Source: Syntrophus sp034006265
GTDB lineage: Bacteria > Desulfobacterota > Syntrophia > Syntrophales > Syntrophaceae
Assembly: GCA_034006265.1 (NCBI GenBank)
Contig: JAVETB010000027.1
Coordinates: 1 to 32,077, forward strand
Length of the DNA: 32,077 nt
Reading direction: 5' to 3'
The translations under genes were made by a program, and so were the position numbers. Of the stretch, positions 31,409 to 32,077 are shown piece by piece. Within the stretch, counting starts at the first letter, position 1. Each line of letters opens with the position of its first letter. A model generated the notes under the pieces. It ran no database searches. It had not been told where the DNA came from and saw nothing but the letters and a program-made list of their open reading frames with translations.

Positions 31409-31555
31409 ATCCCCTTCCCTTCCAAGGCTCTCAGCGATAATTTGTATTTTGAGGAAACAAATCTCGACGCGACGGCTGACGATGTTAGTTAACACAGCTC
31501 CGGGATGTCGTCAACAGGACATTCACAGGCATCCCGAAGGATTGGCCGGATTGTC

Positions 31556-31585
31556 TTGACAAAGGGACAACAGGTTATTTATAGA
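31556..31585 (+). promoter_or_regulatory. Probable promoter of the FmdB-type gene
   Basis: A perfect TTGACA (31556-31561) is followed, after 18 bases, by TATAGA (31580-31585), 4 of 6 to consensus. It lies about 85 bases before the ATG and about 60 bases into the divergent region with the aminotransferase gene. Confidence 0.55.
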
Positions 31586-31669
31586 ATTGTGAAGCACGTT
31601 CAGGCGGCCTTTTCGTGGGATGGTGGTGGAAATCCTGCCCCGTGTCTTTTTTGTTTCAGGAGGAATTTT

Positions 31670-31873
31670 ATGCCGATTTATGAATTTCGCTGCAAATCTT
31701 GCGGGAAGGTCTTCGAAGTCCTCTTTTTCTCAATTTCAGAAAAACGGGAAGTCCTTTGCCCGGACTGCGACTCCGCCGAGGTTGAAAAACTCATGTCCGT
31801 CTTCGGAGGAACTTTCGGGAGTACATCCTCCTCCAGCTGCTCCACATGCGCCTCTTCTTCCTGCTCGACGTGA
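31670..31873 (+). CDS. FmdB-family zinc ribbon protein
   Basis: This 67-residue protein has the FmdB (CxxC_CXXC_SSSS) layout: MPIYEFRCKSCGKVFEVLF, with zinc cysteines at 8, 11, 30 and 33. A flexible Ser/Cys-rich tail follows (SSSSCSTCASSSCST, Cys57, Cys60, Cys65). The family was first seen beside formamidase genes and called a regulator, but its role is not established. The ATG at 31670 is chosen because AGGAGGAAT lies 6-8 bases before it; the frame is open further upstream, but without conserved residues. It begins a new plus-strand unit at the window end. Confidence 0.9.
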   Translation: MPIYEFRCKSCGKVFEVLFFSISEKREVLCPDCDSAEVEKLMSVFGGTFGSTSSSSCSTCASSSCST

Positions 31874-31935
31874 TCGAACTGACGGATGCGGCAGGCTGCC
31901 ACAGCTTTCCCCGGGTCCTCTTTCAACGGGGGATC

Positions 31936-32077
31936 ATGAACCGGACCTTTTCATCCCCGGGCGGTCTGCCATCGGAGCGCCCGCCTTCATCCATTTTTGT
32001 CCAGCAGCCCCTAAGGGCCGTGATTGCCGGAAATTTCGAGCCCATGCAGAAAATCCTTCTCATCATCATTTTCTTCC
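31936..32077 (+). CDS. Possible 5' end of another gene, cut by window end
   Basis: An open frame runs from ATG 31936 to the window end (47 codons) without a stop. A second in-frame ATG at 32044 begins MQKILLIIIFF, which looks like the start of a signal peptide or membrane segment. The upstream 36 codons are rich in Pro, Ser and Arg and look less natural, so 32044 may be the true start. No strong ribosome binding site is seen for either (GGGGGATC before 31936, GGAAATTTCGAGCCC before 32044). Nothing can be said about function. Confidence 0.25.
   Translation, partial: MNRTFSSPGGLPSERPPSSIFVQQPLRAVIAGNFEPMQKILLIIIFF

Noticed and set aside
1..32077. CRISPR array, insertion sequence, prophage or defence system
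   Set aside because: I saw no regularly spaced long repeats, transposase, phage structural gene, restriction or toxin gene on either strand.

Overview
The window looks like an ordinary chromosomal segment of an anaerobic deltaproteobacterium (Desulfobacterota), most likely a Syntrophales member related to Syntrophus or Smithella. This is inferred from protein character (Cache protein, a DUF1285-like protein, UPF0280, a DUF4911-like protein, two-subunit pyruvate carboxylase, two phosphofructokinases of different donor type, an archaeal-type phosphoglycerate mutase beside homoserine dehydrogenase). No database search was possible, so the genus is a guess. Base composition is moderate, and the only clearly AT-richer stretch is about 700-1310.

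Layout. 1-650: a secreted single-Cache protein with a promoter and a terminator. 651-1312: a gene-poor, AT-rich tract with a long inverted repeat, a possible 53-residue ORF, two sets of short direct repeats, and the terminator of a minus-strand tRNA-Lys(CUU) at 1313-1388. 1576-8339 (+): dtd, a DUF1285-like gene, guaB, dnaE and a UPF0280 gene. 8397-13112 (-): hom, apgM-like, a YbgC-type thioesterase and a TPR membrane protein, joined by 4- to 23-base overlaps, then a DnaJ/CbpA-like co-chaperone with its own promoter. 13374-16613 (+): purM, purN and an ATP-type phosphofructokinase, meeting tail to tail a PPi-type phosphofructokinase (16616-17722, -). 17882-18079 (+): rpmB. 18074-22569 (-): pyruvate carboxylase pycA-pycB, a DUF4911-like small gene with no normal start codon, and a zinc phospholipase C-like protein. 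22924-25500 (+): an EF-G2-type GTPase and a MogA/MoaB protein. 25466-27404 (-): metallophosphoesterase, HIT, LapA and Mut7-C genes. 27604-30181 (+): a small unknown gene, ligA and acyP. 30221-31408 (-): an aminotransferase. 31670-31873 (+): an FmdB-type zinc ribbon, then the possible start of another gene running off the end.

Together the genes are mostly housekeeping: purine synthesis (guaB, purM, purN), replication and repair (dnaE, ligA), translation (tRNA-Lys, rpmB, dtd, EF-G2), and central carbon flux at two anaplerotic or gluconeogenic points (pyruvate to oxaloacetate; fructose 6-phosphate/fructose 1,6-bisphosphate). There is also the aspartate-family branch, with homoserine dehydrogenase coupled to a probable homoserine kinase.

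I found no CRISPR array, insertion sequence, prophage or defence system, and nothing that amounts to a wholly new system. The points most worth checking are the DUF4911-like gene without a standard start, the divergent active site of PycB, the opposed ATP/PPi phosphofructokinase pair, the hom-linked apgM homologue, and the repeat-rich flank of tRNA-Lys.
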